29,460 bases of DNA from Whalleya microplaca (Eukaryota; Ascomycota; Sordariomycetes; Xylariales; Xylariaceae): assembly GCA_022497155.1 (NCBI GenBank), contig MU385812.1, forward strand, positions 1 to 29,460, given 5' to 3'. Under the pieces are notes generated by a model. That model was not told the origin of the DNA and did not search any database. It saw only the letters and a list, made by a program, of their open reading frames with translations. The position numbers were made by a program, and so were the translations under genes. Positions within the stretch are counted from its first letter, which is position 1; every line of letters starts with the position of its first letter. This document shows positions 29,426 to 29,460 of the stretch, one piece after another.

Positions 29426-29460
29426 GATTTTTCAGCTAGCGTCCACGCAGCTGAAAAATC
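29426..29460. repeat. 12-bp perfect inverted repeat at window edge
   Basis: GATTTTTCAGCT (29426-29437) is repeated inverted as AGCTGAAAAATC (29449-29460), with an 11-base spacer. Such a palindrome could be the end of a DNA transposon or a small hairpin. The window stops at its last base, so the context is unknown. Confidence 0.85.

Larger units (their letters stand above)
29086..29460. other. Less mutated right flank, no gene recognised
   Basis: This stretch is noticeably richer in G and C than the nest, especially after 29220. No ORF of useful length, LTR pair or known motif was found. It includes a degenerate tandem repeat at 29292-29350 and a palindrome at 29426-29460. It could be unique host sequence beyond the island or the edge of another element. 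Confidence 0.5.

Noticed and set aside
29426..29460. Bacterial-type intrinsic terminator
   Set aside because: The stem has no T-run in the right place, and the context is a fungal transposon island, where such terminators are not used.
1..29460. Mitochondrial origin because of high A+T content
   Set aside because: The AT richness goes with mutated Ty3/gypsy elements, target duplications and a normal-composition E5. Mitochondrial genes and tRNAs are absent.
1..29460. A new gene-based system, such as a biosynthetic cluster or defence locus
   Set aside because: No intact gene other than the broken E5 gag is present. What is unusual here is the structure of the transposon nest, not a coded pathway.

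Overview
The window reads as a gene-free, AT-rich transposon island from the nuclear genome of a filamentous ascomycete (Pezizomycotina). Most of it is about 80% A+T by eye, and decayed Ty3/gypsy coding sequence can be read through it with many stops that fit C-to-T or G-to-A changes. This is the usual mark of repeat-induced point mutation (RIP). The species cannot be named from the sequence. No host gene, rRNA, tRNA or CRISPR array was found.

The main result is a nest of LTR retrotransposons, worked out from LTR pairs, target-site duplications (TSDs), polypurine tracts and protein remnants. E1, the outermost, is a chromodomain Ty3/gypsy element on the minus strand, visible as integrase and chromodomain remnants at 28851-27864 and 3725-2750. 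Its integrase gene is split by E2 (3731-27858, TSD TAAAT, 232-bp LTRs). E2 was then hit three times: by a solo LTR of the E4 family (3789-4032, TSD TAATG), by E3 (4142-13784, TSD TTAT or ATTAT), both in the same LTR, and by E4 (16740-23929, TSD GCTAT) in its reverse transcriptase gene. E3 carries the youngest full insertion, E5 (4933-7185, TSD ATAGC), a 2.25-kb element with gag but no pol. A solo LTR of the E5 family (28271-28518, TSD GCTAG/GCTAA) sits in the E1 integrase. Subtracting the insertions from the left E2 LTR leaves 232 bp, exactly the length of the intact right copy, which supports this layout.

Outside the nest, the left flank (1-2745) holds three copies of a 172-175-bp fold-back repeat, a 34-bp perfect inverted repeat, one copy of a GC-richer repeat 'R', and a plus-strand gag-region fragment related to E2. 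The right flank (28852-29460) holds an inverted second copy of R, then a less mutated stretch with a 12-bp degenerate tandem repeat and a palindrome at the window edge.

Only E5 has normal base composition and long open frames. Its gag is broken by two C-to-T-type stops and one frame change before a CCHC zinc knuckle. Every other coding region is a remnant. All five elements (E1-E5) are coded on the minus strand. The solo LTRs, the E2-type gag fragment and two of the fold-back copies are in plus orientation.
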